A DNA stretch of 64,000 nucleotides. It comes from Dyella flagellata (lineage in GTDB: Bacteria; Pseudomonadota; Gammaproteobacteria; Xanthomonadales; Rhodanobacteraceae). This document shows positions 25,065 to 36,989 of the stretch, piece by piece. A program made the position numbers and the translations under genes. The notes under the pieces are model-generated. The model was not told the origin of the DNA and searched no databases. It saw only the letters and a list, made by a program, of their open reading frames with translations. The stretch is taken from NCBI RefSeq assembly GCF_030160275.1, contig NZ_BSOA01000018.1, positions 1 to 64,000 on the forward strand, given 5' to 3'. Positions within the stretch are counted from its first letter, which is position 1, and each line of letters opens with the position of its first letter.

Positions 25065-25092
25065 CTTGAATAGCCAAGCCATGTCCGCATCT
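25065..25092 (+). promoter_or_regulatory. Sigma-32-like heat-shock promoter of clpB
   Basis: CTTGAAT (25065-25071), a 13-bp spacer, then CCGCATCT (25085-25092) fit the RpoH consensus CTTGAAA-N13/14-CCCCATNT with one change in the -10. It lies 50 bp before the clpB start. A small palindrome CTTGGC-N5-GCCAAG is at 25038-25054. Confidence 0.7.
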
Positions 25093-25142
25093 TTGCGGGC
25101 AGTGGCGGCACGTCCGCCAAAACCTTTTTGGGGATACTTTCA

Positions 25143-27728
<2,586 letters not shown>

Positions 27729-27775
27729 TGAGTCAATGTCCGCCTTACCCTTCCCTGGAGGGTAGGGGCCCCAAG

Positions 27776-27857
27776 GCCGTCATTCCCGCGAACGCGGGAA
27801 TCCATTTGCTCCGATGCAAAGGCGAAGATGGGTTCCCGCGTGCGCGGGAATGACGGC
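27776..27857. repeat. Second repeat family: ATTCCCGCG-type double palindrome
   Basis: Outer arms GCCGTCATTCCCGCG (27776-27790) and CGCGGGAATGACGGC (27843-27857) are exact reverse complements; the inner arms GCGGGAATCCA / TGGGTTCCCGC are nearly so. Remnants of the same family appear near 41568-41586 (CGTCATTCCCGCGACGGC) and 53614-53630 (CGCCGGAATGACGGC). Confidence 0.8.
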
Positions 27858-27873
27858 TCGCAGGATGCTCGCG

Positions 27874-27906
27874 AAAAAAATCCCGGCGCGAGGCCGGGAT
27901 TTTTGT
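27874..27906. terminator. Terminator between clpB and TonB receptor (bidirectional)
   Basis: A-run, stem TCCCGGC (27881-27887), 5-base loop, GCCGGGA (27893-27899), then T-run. The A and T runs extend the stem to 12 bp and let it work in both directions for the two convergent genes. Confidence 0.9.
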
Positions 27907-27947
27907 GTGCGCACATCGCACAAGTGCTTGGCAGTGGGCTTGTTGAA

Positions 27948-30452
27948 TCACCAGTGATAGATCACTTTGGTGTAATAGTAGCGCCCATTGAAGCCCGTGG
28001 GTGAAAAATTTGAGTAAGGAATGGTGCCGTTGACGTTGTTCGCGGCAATAGTCTTGTCCGGATAGCTGTTGGTGGCGTTGTCCACGCCCAGCGTAAAGGT
28101 CCAGTCGTCCAGGTTGTAGCTGCCGGCCAGGTCCAGCACCCACTGCGGACTATAGGTTTGATTGAGCAGGTACGAGCTGTTGCTGTAGGACGTAAAGTTG
28201 CCGTAGCGCGTGAGGTTGCCGTTGAACACCCAATGGCCCAGCGTGTAGTTCTCGTTGAGAATCAACTTGCTGCGCGGTGTGGAGTTGGCCAGCAGGCCTT
28301 TGATGTCGCGATAGGTCACGCGCTGAAGTTGAAGCCCCAACGCGTCCAATTGCGCGGGATTGGCCGCCACGTGCGTGACCTGTGTGCGGTTGTAGTTGTA
28401 GCTCAGAGTGCTGTCCAGCACGCCGGCATGGCCGAAGTTGGAGCGGAAGCTGGCAACCAGGTCGCCGCCTTGCGTGCGCGTATCCACCGCGTTGGTGAAG
28501 TACTGCGCCGAGCTGAAGGCCACGTTGGTGACGCCGTTGGCGGCCAGGTAAGCCACGATCGCCGGCTGGTTCAGGCCGCTGAGGGTGCTGGAAAGCACGA
28601 TCCGGTGGTAGACGTTGATCTGATACAGGTCGAAGGTCAGCGTCAGCGGATCGATCGGATTGAATACCGCGCCCACGGTGTAGTTGTGCGAGCGCTCCGG
28701 CCGCAACGCCTGCGCACCCAGCAATTGCGCTACCGGATTGCCGACCGGAAGCAGGCCGGTCTGGTAAATGCCGGGCGTCACGCCTGGACCGGCGCTGCTC
28801 GGCGTCAGATACAGCGAGCCGATCTGGGAATAGTCCTCTTGGGCCAGCGACGGTGCGCGAAAGCCGCTCGATACGCTGGCGCGCAGCGCAAAGCGATCGG
28901 TGAAGTCATAACGTCCCGCCAGGGCGCCCGACACCGTGTTGCCGAAATCGTTGTAATGCTCATGGCGCACGGCGAACGAAGTGCCAAGCTTGTCTGTGAG
29001 GTTGGTTTCCAGGCTCACGTATTGGGCGACATCACTGCGGCTCCACGAGCCGGTGTTCACCGGGCTGTAGCCACTGAAGCCCTGGGCGCCACCGCCCACG
29101 CCGGAGTTGCCCACGTAGTAGGAACTCGGATCGCCTGCGCTGATCCGGTAAGTATCGCGTTGGTACTCGCCGCCGAAGGCGAGCGTCACCGGGTTCGGCA
29201 ACCAGCTCAGGTTGAAATCCTTGGCGATGTCGATATCCGCCAATTGCTGCGCGGACGAGACGATGCCGTCGAAGAAGCGGTCCGGCGTATAGCCGAAGTC
29301 ATGCAGGTAAGCGTAGTTGGCGGTGTGGATGGTATCCAGCGATACACGGTTGCCGCCGTAGTTGGCGCTGACATCCCAGCGCCAGCCGCCGCTGGTGGTG
29401 CCTCGCACGCCGGCGACCAACGACCGGTCGGTGCTGCGCGGCTGCAACAGCGGCTGATAGCCTTCCGGATAGAGCGCGCGGAGCGACGATTTCACCGATG
29501 AGGGATAGCCGAACGGATTGCGGTACAGCTCATCAGAATCGGCAGTGCGCGTGCGGTAGCTGCCGAACGCGTAGAACTGGATGTTGCTGGTGATGTCGTA
29601 CTGCGAGTTCAGGAAGATGTTGTGCTGGCTTACCGCCGGATCGCCAAACACTTGCTTCTCGCCCAGTTGCGGATAGCGGACGTCGGCGCCGCCGTGATTG
29701 GTCGGATCCTGGTGCCCGCTGTCGAGGGCAATGCGCAGCCAGCCCTTGTCGCCGTTCAGGGGAATGCCGAAGTTGGCCGAGCCTTCCCATTGCTTGCCGC
29801 CGCCACGCTGGTAGCGGCCGCCGTCCAGCTCGACCGAGCCGCCTTGTGCGCCATGCTTCAAGATGATGTTGATCACACCGGCGATGGCATCGGAGCCATA
29901 TTGCGCGGATGCGCCATCGCGCAACACTTCGATGTGGTCGATGGCGGCTAGCGGAATGGTGTTGAGGTCGACGGCGGCCGAACCGCGGCCAATGGTGCCG
30001 TTTACGTTCACCATCGCGCCGCTGTGCCAGCGCTTGCCATTGACCAGCACCAGTACTTGGTCCGGTGCCAGGCCGCGCAGCTGCGCGGGACGTTGCGCGT
30101 CGGTTGCGTCGGTGGCTGCGGGGCGCGGGAAATTCAGCGAAGGAATCAGGCGCGCCAGCGCGGTGGAGAGTTCGTTGGTGCCGGTGCTTTGCAGCGCGGA
30201 GGCAGGGACCACGTCGATCGGCGACAACGAGGTGCTATCGGTGCGGTTCTGTGCTCGCGTGCCGGTCACGATCACGGCCTGCAGGTTTTTTGCTTTATCG
30301 GTAGTAGCAGTATTGCCTGGTGAAGCGTCTTGCGCCGCAGCCGTGGAAGCGAGCGCAAGCAGGAGGGAGGCACTGAGCAGGGTGGTGGCGTTCTTGCCGG
30401 AGCGTTTCTTCTGAGACCCGCCCTGATAGGGCTGGTTGTTGCCGTTATGCAT
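27948..30452 (-). CDS. TonB-dependent outer-membrane receptor, ligand unknown
   Basis: An 834-residue receptor. The start at 30452 (MHNGNNQPYQ) is chosen because a signal sequence follows (LLSASLLLALASTAAAQD); the frame extends to 30527 without a signal-like start. A TonB-box-like LQAVIVTGTR precedes a plug with LVNGKRWHSGA, IDHIEVLRDGASAQYGSDAIAGVINIIL. The barrel ends in YYYTKVIYHW with the terminal aromatic residue. It is convergent with clpB and divergent from the cobalamin operon. The B12 riboswitch points away from it and BtuB is usually ~600 residues, so a B12 role is not supported. Confidence 0.88.
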   Translation of the reverse strand: MHNGNNQPYQGGSQKKRSGKNATTLLSASLLLALASTAAAQDASPGNTATTDKAKNLQAVIVTGTRAQNRTDSTSLSPIDVVPASALQSTGTNELSTALARLIPSLNFPRPAATDATDAQRPAQLRGLAPDQVLVLVNGKRWHSGAMVNVNGTIGRGSAAVDLNTIPLAAIDHIEVLRDGASAQYGSDAIAGVINIILKHGAQGGSVELDGGRYQRGGGKQWEGSANFGIPLNGDKGWLRIALDSGHQDPTNHGGADVRYPQLGEKQVFGDPAVSQHNIFLNSQYDITSNIQFYAFGSYRTRTADSDELYRNPFGYPSSVKSSLRALYPEGYQPLLQPRSTDRSLVAGVRGTTSGGWRWDVSANYGGNRVSLDTIHTANYAYLHDFGYTPDRFFDGIVSSAQQLADIDIAKDFNLSWLPNPVTLAFGGEYQRDTYRISAGDPSSYYVGNSGVGGGAQGFSGYSPVNTGSWSRSDVAQYVSLETNLTDKLGTSFAVRHEHYNDFGNTVSGALAGRYDFTDRFALRASVSSGFRAPSLAQEDYSQIGSLYLTPSSAGPGVTPGIYQTGLLPVGNPVAQLLGAQALRPERSHNYTVGAVFNPIDPLTLTFDLYQINVYHRIVLSSTLSGLNQPAIVAYLAANGVTNVAFSSAQYFTNAVDTRTQGGDLVASFRSNFGHAGVLDSTLSYNYNRTQVTHVAANPAQLDALGLQLQRVTYRDIKGLLANSTPRSKLILNENYTLGHWVFNGNLTRYGNFTSYSNSSYLLNQTYSPQWVLDLAGSYNLDDWTFTLGVDNATNSYPDKTIAANNVNGTIPYSNFSPTGFNGRYYYTKVIYHW

Positions 30453-30596
30453 GGCGGAGGGTTCCCCTAGGCTTGGTTTGTTGCGAAGCAGCAATTGCAG
30501 ATTAATGACAATGCCCCCTGGCATCAATCAGCAATCGGACGAAAAACATGCCAAATGGAAATATCCATGCCGAACCTATGGTTACCGATTTGCGGG

Positions 30597-30661
30597 CCGG
30601 CATGGCAACCCCAGCATCCCATCTGGAGACATGGAAAGCTGGGATTGCCATCCCAGCCTAC
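30597..30661. repeat. REPIN-like GTAG palindrome, copy 5 (left half decayed)
   Basis: The right unit GCTGGGAT, loop TGCC, ATCCCAGCCTAC (30638-30661) is intact. The left unit is degraded (GGCATGGCAACCCCAGC). It lies upstream of the second TonB receptor, in the 746-bp gap 30453-31199 that also holds the riboswitch and inverted repeat. Confidence 0.75.
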
Positions 30662-30721
30662 GCCGTAGGGCCAGCCCTAGGCATGCTGGGGAGCACGATC
30701 TAAGATGCGGCGGCCTGAGGT

Positions 30722-30899
30722 GACCGTCGATAGTTTCGGCGGTTGAAACGGGAATCCGGTGCGCTGCCTGTGCAGTCATGCCGGAGCTGCCCCCGCAACG
30801 GTAGGCGAGTATCACGATCCACAACGACCACTGTGCTGATGCATGGGAAGGTGTGGATAGAAAGGACATTCCTTTGCTCGCAAGCCCGGAGACCGGCCT
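30722..30899 (+). promoter_or_regulatory. Cobalamin (B12) riboswitch
   Basis: The conserved core is clear: GAAACGGGAATCCGGTG, then GCCGGAGCTGCCCCCGCAACGG (B12-box region, 30780-30801), a GCGAGTAT segment, and the closing GCCCGGAGACCGGCC near 30883-30897. It precedes the cob operon on the same strand, about 300 bases before cobO. The known role is adenosylcobalamin-triggered shut-off of the downstream genes. Boundaries are approximate. Confidence 0.92.
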
Positions 30900-30906
30900 C
30901 AAGCAG

Positions 30907-31090
30907 GAGAGCCTGCTCACGGCCTCTGCACAGCCCGCGCCGTAAACGGCCCAAAGGGTTGCGCCTGGGAGGCCCTCTGGCGGCAGCGCGCGACTGGACC
31001 AGACGGCCAGTCTGGCGCTGCATCGCGCACTGCCGCCAGAGGGCCTCTCAGACACAACGCGGACTATGCAGAGACCGTGAGCAGGCTCCC
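30907..31090. repeat. Giant imperfect inverted repeat (69-base arms) after the riboswitch
   Basis: Left arm 30907-30943 plus 30963-30994 pairs with right arm 31022-31090: 59 of 69 positions match, with one 19-base bulge (30944-30962) in the left arm and a ~27-base loop. The inner stem around AGGCCCTCTGGCGGCAG is a perfect 18-bp run. Nine of the ten mismatches would be G-U pairs in RNA from the minus strand; only one would be in plus-strand RNA. It lies where the riboswitch expression platform should be. Frames running through it are not protein genes. Confidence 0.85.
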
Positions 31091-31199
31091 AACCGTACCG
31101 GCGGAGGGCCCGTGTCGGGACCGTCACGTCTTGCCGGTGCCGTCTTGGTCTTCCTCCTTTTGCTTGTAACGCCTGATCCATGGCATGCGGAGGAACCAA

Positions 31200-31829
31200 A
31201 TGAGCGAGCAACCATCGCGCGATGAGATGACACCGGAAGAGCGCCATCGCGAACGCATGCAGCGCAAGAAGGAGCTGGTCGATCGCAAGATCGCGCGTGC
31301 CACCATCGACCGCGGCGTGCTGGTGGTGAACACCGGCAACGGCAAGGGCAAGAGTTCCTCAGGTTTCGGTATGTTGGCGCGTTCGCTGGGCCATGGCTTC
31401 CGGTGCGGGGTGGTGCAGTTCATCAAGGGCACCTTCTCCACCGGTGAAGAAGCCTTTTTCCGCCAGTTCGCCGGCGATCAGCTCGATTACCACGTGATGG
31501 GCGAGGGCTTCACCTGGGAAACCCAGGATCGAGAGCGCGACATCGCCGCTGCACAATCCGCGTGGAAAGTCGCCGCGGGAATGCTGGCCGACCCGGCTTA
31601 CGACTTCGTCCTGCTGGACGAACTGAACATCGCGCTGGTCAAGCAGTATGTGCAGCTCGACCAGGTGCTCGAAGCCGTTGCTGCGCGCCCACCGCGCCAG
31701 CACGTAGTGATCACTGGACGCGGCGCACCGGAAGGCCTGATCGCCGTAGCCGATACGGTGACCGAGATGCGCGTGGTGAAACACGCTTTCGATGCGGGCA
31801 TCAAGGCGCAGCAGGGCATCGAGCTGTGA
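31200..31829 (+). CDS. cobO: Cob(I)yrinic acid a,c-diamide adenosyltransferase
   Basis: A 209-residue CobA/CobO/BtuR-type enzyme that transfers the 5'-deoxyadenosyl group of ATP to reduced corrinoids. The unusual P-loop GNGKGKSS is at about 46-53, followed by GVVQFIKG and LLDELNIAL. The ATG at 31200 follows a textbook GGAGGA (31189-31194). First gene of the riboswitch-controlled operon. Its TGA overlaps the GTG of cobB. Confidence 0.96.
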   Translation: MSEQPSRDEMTPEERHRERMQRKKELVDRKIARATIDRGVLVVNTGNGKGKSSSGFGMLARSLGHGFRCGVVQFIKGTFSTGEEAFFRQFAGDQLDYHVMGEGFTWETQDRERDIAAAQSAWKVAAGMLADPAYDFVLLDELNIALVKQYVQLDQVLEAVAARPPRQHVVITGRGAPEGLIAVADTVTEMRVVKHAFDAGIKAQQGIEL

Positions 31830-33118
31830 GCGTGCGCCATTGTCCGGCCCTGCTGGTTTCCGCGCCCGCCTCCGGTCAGGGCAAGACGTCGGTGACTTCC
31901 GCGCTTGCGCGCTGGCACGTGCGACAAGGGCGACGCGTGCGTGTGTTCAAGACCGGGCCGGATTTTCTCGATCCCCTGGTGCTCGCACGTGCGGCCGGTA
32001 CGCCGGCCTACCAGCTTGATCTGTGGATGTGCGGCGAGACGGATGTGCGCCGGCGTCTATTTGATGCTGCCGGGGATGCGGACCTGATTCTGGTGGAAGG
32101 CGTGATGGGCTTGTTCGATGGTGCGCCTTCCAGTGCGGATCTTGCACAGCAACTGGGCTTGCCGGTGCTGGCAGTGATCGACGGCTCGGCGATGGCGCAA
32201 ACCTTCGGTGCGCTCGCCTGGGGCCTGGCGACGTATCGCGAAGGTTTGTCGATGCATGGCGTGGCGGCCAATCGTATCGGCAGCGCTTATCACGCGCAGT
32301 TGTTGCAGGAGAGCCTGCCGCCCTCTTTGCATTGGCTGGGGGCGCTGCCGCGGGAAGACCAGTTCGCTTTGCCGGAACGCCATCTGGGCCTGGTCTCGGC
32401 CGGCGAGCTGACCGACCTCGATACGCGGCTCGACGGCTTGGCCGATGCATGGGCCCAACACGCGGCGACCGCCTTGCCGCCACCCGTCGCATTCGAAGCG
32501 CCGGCTGCCGCTGCAGTACCCGCGCTATTGCAAGGCAAACGCATTGCGATAGCGCACGACGATGCCTTCTGCTTCGTCTATCCGGCCAACCTGGATTTGC
32601 TGCGTGCAGCGGGCGCGGAGCTGCGCTTTTTCTCTCCTGTGGCTGGCGACGCGCTGCCTGAGTGCGATGCTGTATGGCTGCCCGGCGGCTATCCGGAATT
32701 GCATCTGCAAGCACTGTCGCAGCGGCATGATCTGCATGCCGCATTGCGCGCGCATCGTGATGCCGGCAAGCCAATGCTCGCCGAATGCGGTGGCTTGCTG
32801 TTTGCGCTGGACTCGCTGGCGGATCGGGATGGTCACGCCGCCAACATGGCCGGCTTGCTGTCAGGCCATGCGGCGATGCAGTCGCGATTGGCAGCCTTGG
32901 GCCTGCAGGGCGCGGCCCTGCCGGAAGGCGAATTGCGCGGGCATACGTTTCACTACGCGCAGGCGTCCATCGATGCCCCGCCGCTCACGCATGCGTTCAA
33001 CCCGAACCATGGCCCGTGCAAGGAAACGGTCTATCGCGACCGGCGGCTTACCGCCAGTTTCTTGCACTTCTACTTTCCCTCCAATGCGCTGGCCGCACTG
33101 CAATTGTTCCTGCCATGA
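31826..33118 (+). CDS. cobB: Cobyrinate a,c-diamide synthase
   Basis: A 430-residue ATP- and glutamine-dependent enzyme amidating the a and c side chains of (hydrogeno)cobyrinate. The N-terminal dethiobiotin-synthetase-like domain has the P-loop [11 protein letters not shown] (12-22). The C-terminal class I glutamine amidotransferase domain has the nucleophile Cys in [11 protein letters not shown] and GHTFHYAQ near the end. The GTG at 31826 overlaps the cobO stop (GTGA) and puts the P-loop at the usual distance; the open frame upstream to 31562 is a shadow of cobO. The gene symbol can equally be cbiA. Confidence 0.95.
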   Translation: MSVRHCPALLVSAPASGQGKTSVTSALARWHVRQGRRVRVFKTGPDFLDPLVLARAAGTPAYQLDLWMCGETDVRRRLFDAAGDADLILVEGVMGLFDGAPSSADLAQQLGLPVLAVIDGSAMAQTFGALAWGLATYREGLSMHGVAANRIGSAYHAQLLQESLPPSLHWLGALPREDQFALPERHLGLVSAGELTDLDTRLDGLADAWAQHAATALPPPVAFEAPAAAAVPALLQGKRIAIAHDDAFCFVYPANLDLLRAAGAELRFFSPVAGDALPECDAVWLPGGYPELHLQALSQRHDLHAALRAHRDAGKPMLAECGGLLFALDSLADRDGHAANMAGLLSGHAAMQSRLAALGLQGAALPEGELRGHTFHYAQASIDAPPLTHAFNPNHGPCKETVYRDRRLTASFLHFYFPSNALAALQLFLP

Positions 33119-34035
33119 GTGCAGCCTTGGCCATGCTTGCCGCCGCGGTGCTGGATCGCCTGCTCGGCGAGCCGCGGCGCGCGCATCCGCTGGTGGCGTT
33201 TGGCCGCATGGCAAGTTGGATCGAACGGCATCTGCATGCGAACCTGCGTGCAAGCGGCTTACTCGCATGGTCGCTTGCCGTGCTGCCAAGCGTCGCGCTA
33301 TTGACGATCTTGCAGCGCCATTCGCCGGCATGGCTTGCCTGCTGCGTAGACGTGATCGTGCTCTACGCGGCGCTAGGTTTACGCAGCCTGCATGAGCATG
33401 CGCAATCTGTAGCGCATGCACTCGCGGCGGGCAAACTGGATGACGCGCGCAAAGCAGTGGGACGGATGGTCAGTCGTGACACGGCGCCATTGAGTGCCAG
33501 CCAGGTCGCCGCGGCGGCTACCGAATCGGTGCTTGAAAACGGCAACGATGCGGTGTTCGGCGCACTGTTCTGGTTCGCTGTGCTGGGTGCGCCCGGCGCG
33601 CTGCTTTTCCGTCTGGCCAACACGCTCGACGCGATGTGGGGTTATCGCACGGCACGCTACGAGCGTTTTGGTTGGGCCGCTGCGCGTATCGACGACGTGC
33701 TGAATTTCATCCCCGCACGGCTTACGGCTTTTACCTATGCCTTGTGCGGGAACTTCGACAGCGCTTTGCGTTGCTGGCGCACGCAGGCACCGCAATGGGA
33801 CAGCCCCAATGCCGGGCCGGTCATGGCGGCTGGCGCCGGTGCGCTGAGGGTGAAACTTGGTGGCGCGGCGCCGTATCAAGGTATTTGGGAGGCGCGGCCC
33901 GAACTGGGCGAGGGTGCCACGGCGAACGCCGATGCCATTGATCGCGCGCTGCGCTTGCTGCATCGGGGTGTGCTGCTCTGGCTCGCTGTCACATTGTTGG
34001 TGGGGTTGGTGCTACGCGGAGGCCTGCATGCTTGA
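33115..34035 (+). CDS. cbiB: Adenosylcobinamide-phosphate synthase
   Basis: A 306-residue inner-membrane protein joining aminopropanol (phosphate) to adenosylcobyric acid. It starts [30 protein letters not shown], with the family's D-x-x-x-G-E-P..HP..FG opening, then [21 protein letters not shown] and [15 protein letters not shown]. Several hydrophobic helices are spread through it. ATGA overlap with cobB gives translational coupling. Called cobD in Pseudomonas nomenclature. Confidence 0.95.
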   Translation: MSAALAMLAAAVLDRLLGEPRRAHPLVAFGRMASWIERHLHANLRASGLLAWSLAVLPSVALLTILQRHSPAWLACCVDVIVLYAALGLRSLHEHAQSVAHALAAGKLDDARKAVGRMVSRDTAPLSASQVAAAATESVLENGNDAVFGALFWFAVLGAPGALLFRLANTLDAMWGYRTARYERFGWAAARIDDVLNFIPARLTAFTYALCGNFDSALRCWRTQAPQWDSPNAGPVMAAGAGALRVKLGGAAPYQGIWEARPELGEGATANADAIDRALRLLHRGVLLWLAVTLLVGLVLRGGLHA

Positions 34036-35011
34036 GCATGGTGGCCGCCTGCGGCGTGCGGCGCATGAGTACGGCATCCCCCTCGACGACTGGCTGGATT
34101 TGTCGACCGGCATCAGCCCCTACGGCTGGCCGGTGCCGGCTATTCCACTCTCAGCCTGGCAGCGTCTGCCCGAGGATGAGGATGACCTGGTCGAGGCGGC
34201 CCGCGCATATTACGAAGCGCCACACTTATTGCCGGTGGCCGGTTCGCAAGCTGCCATTCAAGCGTTGCCGCTACTACGGGCGACTTCGCGCGTAGGCATC
34301 ATTGCGCCGGGCTACGCCGAACATGCGCATGCATGGCAACGCGCAGGTCATTACGTAACGGTCCAGGCAGTCGACACATTGCTGACGAGCATCGGCGCTT
34401 GGGACGTACTGGTACTGATCCATCCGAACAATCCCGGCGGCGAGCGCTTCGAGGTGGAGCAACTGCTGTCGATGCATGCCGAGCTGGCGGCACGCGGCGG
34501 CTGGTTGGTGGTCGATGAGGCTTTCATGGACGTAACGCCGCAGCAGAGCCTGTGTCCGTATACGGATCGCACGGGCCTGATCGTGTTGCGTTCGGCCGGC
34601 AAATTCTTTGGTCTTGCTGGCGCGCGTGCCGGCTTCGTGTGCGCTTCGTCTGCCTTGCTTGAGCAATTACAGGAGCAACTAGGCCCCTGGACCTTGAGTG
34701 GGCCTACCCGTTATGTGTTGCGGCAGGCACTGGCCGATCGCGAGTGGCAGGCGCCAGCACGCATTCGCCTTTTGCAGGCAAGCGAGCGCCTGGCCGCGTT
34801 GCTTGCTCGGCATGGCTGGGCGCCTGCGGCGGGCTGCGGCCTGTTTCAATGGTGTCGCCGTGACGATGCCACGCAGATGCATCGCGCACTCGCCGAACGC
34901 GGCATTCTCACCCGTCTGTTCGACCGGCCACTCAGCTTGCGCTTTGGACTGCCAGCTGATGAGGCTGCTTTGGAGCGTCTCGATCATGCTTTGGCGGAAG
35001 TGCTGCGATGA
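34028..35011 (+). CDS. cobD: L-threonine O-3-phosphate decarboxylase
   Basis: A 327-residue fold-type I PLP enzyme supplying (R)-1-amino-2-propanol O-2-phosphate for the nucleotide loop. HPNNPGG (132-138), DEAF (163-166) and the PLP-binding Lys192 in [15 protein letters not shown] identify the aminotransferase family; the start [12 protein letters not shown] is typical of CobC/CobD. It overlaps cbiB by 8 bp and cobQ by 4. Called cobC in Pseudomonas nomenclature. Confidence 0.94.
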   Translation: MLEHGGRLRRAAHEYGIPLDDWLDLSTGISPYGWPVPAIPLSAWQRLPEDEDDLVEAARAYYEAPHLLPVAGSQAAIQALPLLRATSRVGIIAPGYAEHAHAWQRAGHYVTVQAVDTLLTSIGAWDVLVLIHPNNPGGERFEVEQLLSMHAELAARGGWLVVDEAFMDVTPQQSLCPYTDRTGLIVLRSAGKFFGLAGARAGFVCASSALLEQLQEQLGPWTLSGPTRYVLRQALADREWQAPARIRLLQASERLAALLARHGWAPAAGCGLFQWCRRDDATQMHRALAERGILTRLFDRPLSLRFGLPADEAALERLDHALAEVLR

Positions 35012-36480
35012 GCGCACGCGTGCTGATGGTACAAGGCTGCACCTCCGATGCCGGCAAGAGCACGCTGGTGACGGCGTTGTGCCGATGGGCGTACCGTCGA
35101 GGTATGCGTGTTGCACCGTTCAAGCCACAGAACATGGCCTTGAATTCCGCGGTAACGATAGACGGCGGAGAGATCGGCCGGGCGCAGGCAGTCCAGGCAC
35201 AAGCATGCGGACTGCAACCGATGGTCGATTTCAATCCCGTGCTGCTGAAACCGAACAGCGACGTCGGCGCGCAGGTGATCGTGCATGGTCGCCCGGTGGC
35301 GAACATGGATGCGCGCGATTACCACGACTACAAGCGTCGTGCCTTCGAGGCGGTGATGGCATCGCACGAGCGGCTGGTCGAAGCCTATGATGCCGTGATC
35401 GTCGAAGGCGCGGGCAGTCCCGCCGAAATCAATCTGCGCGATCGCGACATCGCCAATATGGGCTACGCCGAAGCCGTCGATTGCCCAGTGATCCTCGTCG
35501 CCGACATCGATCGCGGCGGTGTGTTCGCTCATCTGGTCGGCACACTGGCCTTGCTGTCGTCCAGTGAGCGCGCGCGGGTGGCCGGTTTCGTGATCAACCG
35601 CTTTCGCGGCGATCCGGCCTTGCTGCAATCGGGGCTGGACTGGCTTGAGCGGGAAACCGGCAAGCCAGTGCTGGGCGTTCTGCCTTATCTGCACGATTTG
35701 CAGCTGGAAGCCGAAGATGCGTTACCGCAGGCGCACGCGGATAAAGCGGCGGCCTCGTTACGCGTGGCGGTGCCGGCCCTGCCACGCATCAGCAATCACA
35801 CCGATTTCGACGCTTTGCGCGCGCACCCTGATGTCGACCTGCATTTCGTGGGCCCAGGCCAGTTCCTGCCGGCTTGCGATCTCATCATTCTGCCCGGCTC
35901 CAAATCGACGCGAGCCGACCTGGCCTGGCTGCGCGCACAAGGCTGGGATGTAGCCATCACGCGACACCTACGCTATGGCGGCAAGCTGCTGGGTATCTGC
36001 GGCGGCTTGCAGATGCTGGGACATGCCGTACACGATCCGTTGGGCATCGAAGGCGAGCCCGGATCCAGCGTGGGGCTGGGCTGGCTCGAACTGGAAACCA
36101 CGCTGCAGCCGGATAAGCAATTGTGCCGTGTGCAGGGTAGATTGGCCTTTGCTGACGCACAGGTGCAGGGTTACGAAATCCATTGCGGCACCAGCCTGGG
36201 CACGGGTCTGGCGAGTCCATTCGCCCGCCTCGATGATGGACGCAGCGATGGCGCGGTCTCCGCGGATGGCCAGGTAATGGGCAGTTATCTGCACGGTTTG
36301 TTCGACGATCCGCAGGCTTTGTCCGCTTTGCTGCAATGGGCGGGCTTAGGCCATGGCGCCAAACTGGATGTGCGTGCTTTGCGTGAAGCCAGCATCGAGC
36401 GCCTGGCGGATATGGTCCAATCACATATGCAGACGACTTTGCTGGAGCAATGGCTGGGAATGACCGCATGCGTACCTTGA
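35008..36480 (+). CDS. cobQ: Cobyric acid synthase
   Basis: A 490-residue glutamine-dependent enzyme amidating the b, d, e and g side chains of adenosylcobyrinate a,c-diamide. The N-terminal ATPase domain opens [19 protein letters not shown] with [10 protein letters not shown]; the amidotransferase half has the Cys in [11 protein letters not shown] and the His in SYLHGLFDD. Full length. ATGA overlap with cobD; cobU starts inside its last codons. Confidence 0.97.
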   Translation: MSARVLMVQGCTSDAGKSTLVTALCRWAYRRGMRVAPFKPQNMALNSAVTIDGGEIGRAQAVQAQACGLQPMVDFNPVLLKPNSDVGAQVIVHGRPVANMDARDYHDYKRRAFEAVMASHERLVEAYDAVIVEGAGSPAEINLRDRDIANMGYAEAVDCPVILVADIDRGGVFAHLVGTLALLSSSERARVAGFVINRFRGDPALLQSGLDWLERETGKPVLGVLPYLHDLQLEAEDALPQAHADKAAASLRVAVPALPRISNHTDFDALRAHPDVDLHFVGPGQFLPACDLIILPGSKSTRADLAWLRAQGWDVAITRHLRYGGKLLGICGGLQMLGHAVHDPLGIEGEPGSSVGLGWLELETTLQPDKQLCRVQGRLAFADAQVQGYEIHCGTSLGTGLASPFARLDDGRSDGAVSADGQVMGSYLHGLFDDPQALSALLQWAGLGHGAKLDVRALREASIERLADMVQSHMQTTLLEQWLGMTACVP

Positions 36481-36989
36481 TTCTTGGTGGCGCCCGTTCC
36501 GGCAAAAGCGCACTGGCCGAGCGGCTGGCCGTCGACAGCGGGCGGGAAGTCGTCTACGTCGCCACCGCCCAGGCCGGTGATGCGGAAATGACTGCGCGCA
36601 TCGCGCACCATCGCGCGCGTCGTCCGCATCAATGGCTGTGTGTGGAGGAGCCAATTCACCTTGCCGGCATGCTGCGCGAGTACGCGCGCGAGGACCGTTG
36701 CATCCTGGTCGACTGCCTTACGCTATGGCTGAGCAATCTGCTCGGCCCTGCGGATGAGTCCTCTTTTGCACGCGAGCGTGTGCTTCTGTTGGAAGCGTTG
36801 CTCACTTTGCCCGGCGAGTTGCTGCTGGTCAGCAACGAAGTCGGTCTTGGTATCGTGCCGCTAGGTGAGTTGACGCGGCGCTTCGTCGACGAAGCCGGCC
36901 GATTGCATCAAGCCATTGCCGCGGTCTGCGAACGTGTCGTGTTCGTGGCCGCGGGTTTACCTCTTGCCCTCAAAGGAACCTTGCCATGA
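36468..36989 (+). CDS. cobU: Adenosylcobinamide kinase / guanylyltransferase
   Basis: A 173-residue bifunctional enzyme that phosphorylates adenosylcobinamide and then adds GMP. P-loop GGARSGKSA (7-15), [14 protein letters not shown] with the guanylylated histidine region, and [12 protein letters not shown] fit CobU/CobP. ATG at 36468 overlaps the cobQ end by 13 bp; an ATG at 36450 is less likely because the family begins directly with the P-loop strand. Confidence 0.95.
   Translation: MRTLILGGARSGKSALAERLAVDSGREVVYVATAQAGDAEMTARIAHHRARRPHQWLCVEEPIHLAGMLREYAREDRCILVDCLTLWLSNLLGPADESSFARERVLLLEALLTLPGELLLVSNEVGLGIVPLGELTRRFVDEAGRLHQAIAAVCERVVFVAAGLPLALKGTLP

Noticed and set aside
27948-30452. 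Naming the second TonB receptor btuB because of the nearby B12 riboswitch
   Set aside because: The riboswitch is on the other strand and reads away from it, and the receptor is much longer than BtuB.
30722-31090. Interpreting the inverted repeat as an insertion sequence
   Set aside because: No transposase frame, no terminal repeats of IS type and no target-site duplication at the ends were seen.
30582-31247. 221-codon minus-strand frame across riboswitch and inverted repeat
   Set aside because: It crosses a structured RNA element and a repeat, has no domain, and its repetitive wording reflects the inverted repeat.
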